From the NCBI GenBank assembly GCA_007123195.1, contig SKLO01000398.1, positions 1 to 6,576 on the forward strand: a stretch of DNA of 6,576 nt, given 5' to 3'. How positions within the stretch are numbered: the first letter of the stretch is position 1; every line of letters begins with the position of its first letter. Source of the stretch: Verrucomicrobiales bacterium (GTDB lineage Bacteria; Verrucomicrobiota; Verrucomicrobiia; Verrucomicrobiales; SKLO01). The position numbers were made by a program, and so were the translations under genes. The notes below the pieces were generated by a model. That model did no database searches, was not told the origin of the DNA, and saw nothing but the letters and a program-made list of their open reading frames with translations. This document shows positions 6,493 to 6,576 of the stretch, one piece after another.

Positions 6493-6576
6493 CTCCATAG
6501 GGCGCCCTGCGGGCGCGGGGTGGTGCGGAGTGAATGGGAGACGCGAAGCCCGTGGAGGGTCATCGTTCCACCCCAA

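Larger units (their letters stand above)
6325..6576. repeat. Mosaic intergenic repeat with an inverted pair of REP-like hairpins
   Basis: This gene-free DNA is built from short repeated modules. Two hairpins share the core GGACA-RGAG-TGTCC in opposite orientation (6353-6370 and 6473-6492), each followed on its own strand by a CTCCAT-GGG block. A direct repeat beginning GAGTGAA and ending GCCC-TGGAG-GGG occurs at 6325-6355 and 6528-6559. A weaker direct repeat, GGAGGG-TCGT, occurs near 6384-6395 and 6554-6566. Smaller stems lie at 6371-6381, 6424-6437, 6502-6516 and 6552-6571. Open frames through it translate to Cys/His/Pro-rich peptides of no recognisable family and are best read as spurious. 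The resemblance to dispersed repeats in Verrucomicrobiota genomes is from memory and untested. The element may continue beyond the right edge. Confidence 0.6.

Noticed and set aside
5613..6563. Long minus-strand frame antisense to the PEP-CTERM gene, extending through the repeat region, and a shorter one at 6394-6576
   Set aside because: The sense strand encodes a clear signal peptide and PEP-CTERM tail. The rest of these frames translates the repeat modules and resembles no protein family.
1..6576. CRISPR array, tRNA, rRNA, insertion sequence or defence system
   Set aside because: No regularly spaced repeats, no tRNA-like cloverleaf, no rRNA sequence that I recognise and no transposase or defence-family motif is present.

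Overview
The window reads as a piece of a high-GC Verrucomicrobiota (or, less likely, Planctomycetota) chromosome or metagenomic contig. Three things point there: a planctomycete-type cytochrome c / DUF1549 / DUF1553 protein, its usual partner DUF1501, and a PEP-CTERM protein whose C-terminus has the 'PEPGR-LLL...RRR' form common in Verrucomicrobiota. The intergenic DNA on the right holds GGACA-loop-TGTCC hairpins, a repeat style I associate with that phylum from memory only.

Layout. Positions 1-266 hold no convincing gene, only a GC-rich hairpin (161-226) that may mark the end of the leftward operon. Positions 267-5248 are a leftward three-gene operon, in transcription order: PSD1-type secreted c-type cytochrome protein (5248-2114), Tat-exported DUF1501 protein (2109-646), and a small basic conserved protein (639-267). 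Gaps between these genes are only 4 and 6 nt. The small gene is out of frame with its own start codon because of a run of nine A (nine T on the + strand, 625-633). Positions 5249-5579 are a divergent intergenic region with two potential RNA structures, one in each leader. Positions 5580-6290 encode a rightward exported PEP-CTERM protein. Positions 6291-6576 are gene-free and contain a mosaic of short direct and inverted repeats.

How the genes fit together. PSD1 and DUF1501 proteins are commonly encoded as adjacent pairs in Planctomycetota and Verrucomicrobiota. Both are exported, so they likely act together in the cell envelope, but their biochemical role is unestablished. The PEP-CTERM protein would be processed at the membrane by an exosortase encoded elsewhere; its functional link to the operon is only adjacency. 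I see no CRISPR array, tRNA, rRNA, transposase, or defence or toxin system. The most useful leads are the homopolymer frameshift in the small operon gene and the inverted pair of repetitive hairpins downstream of the PEP-CTERM gene.
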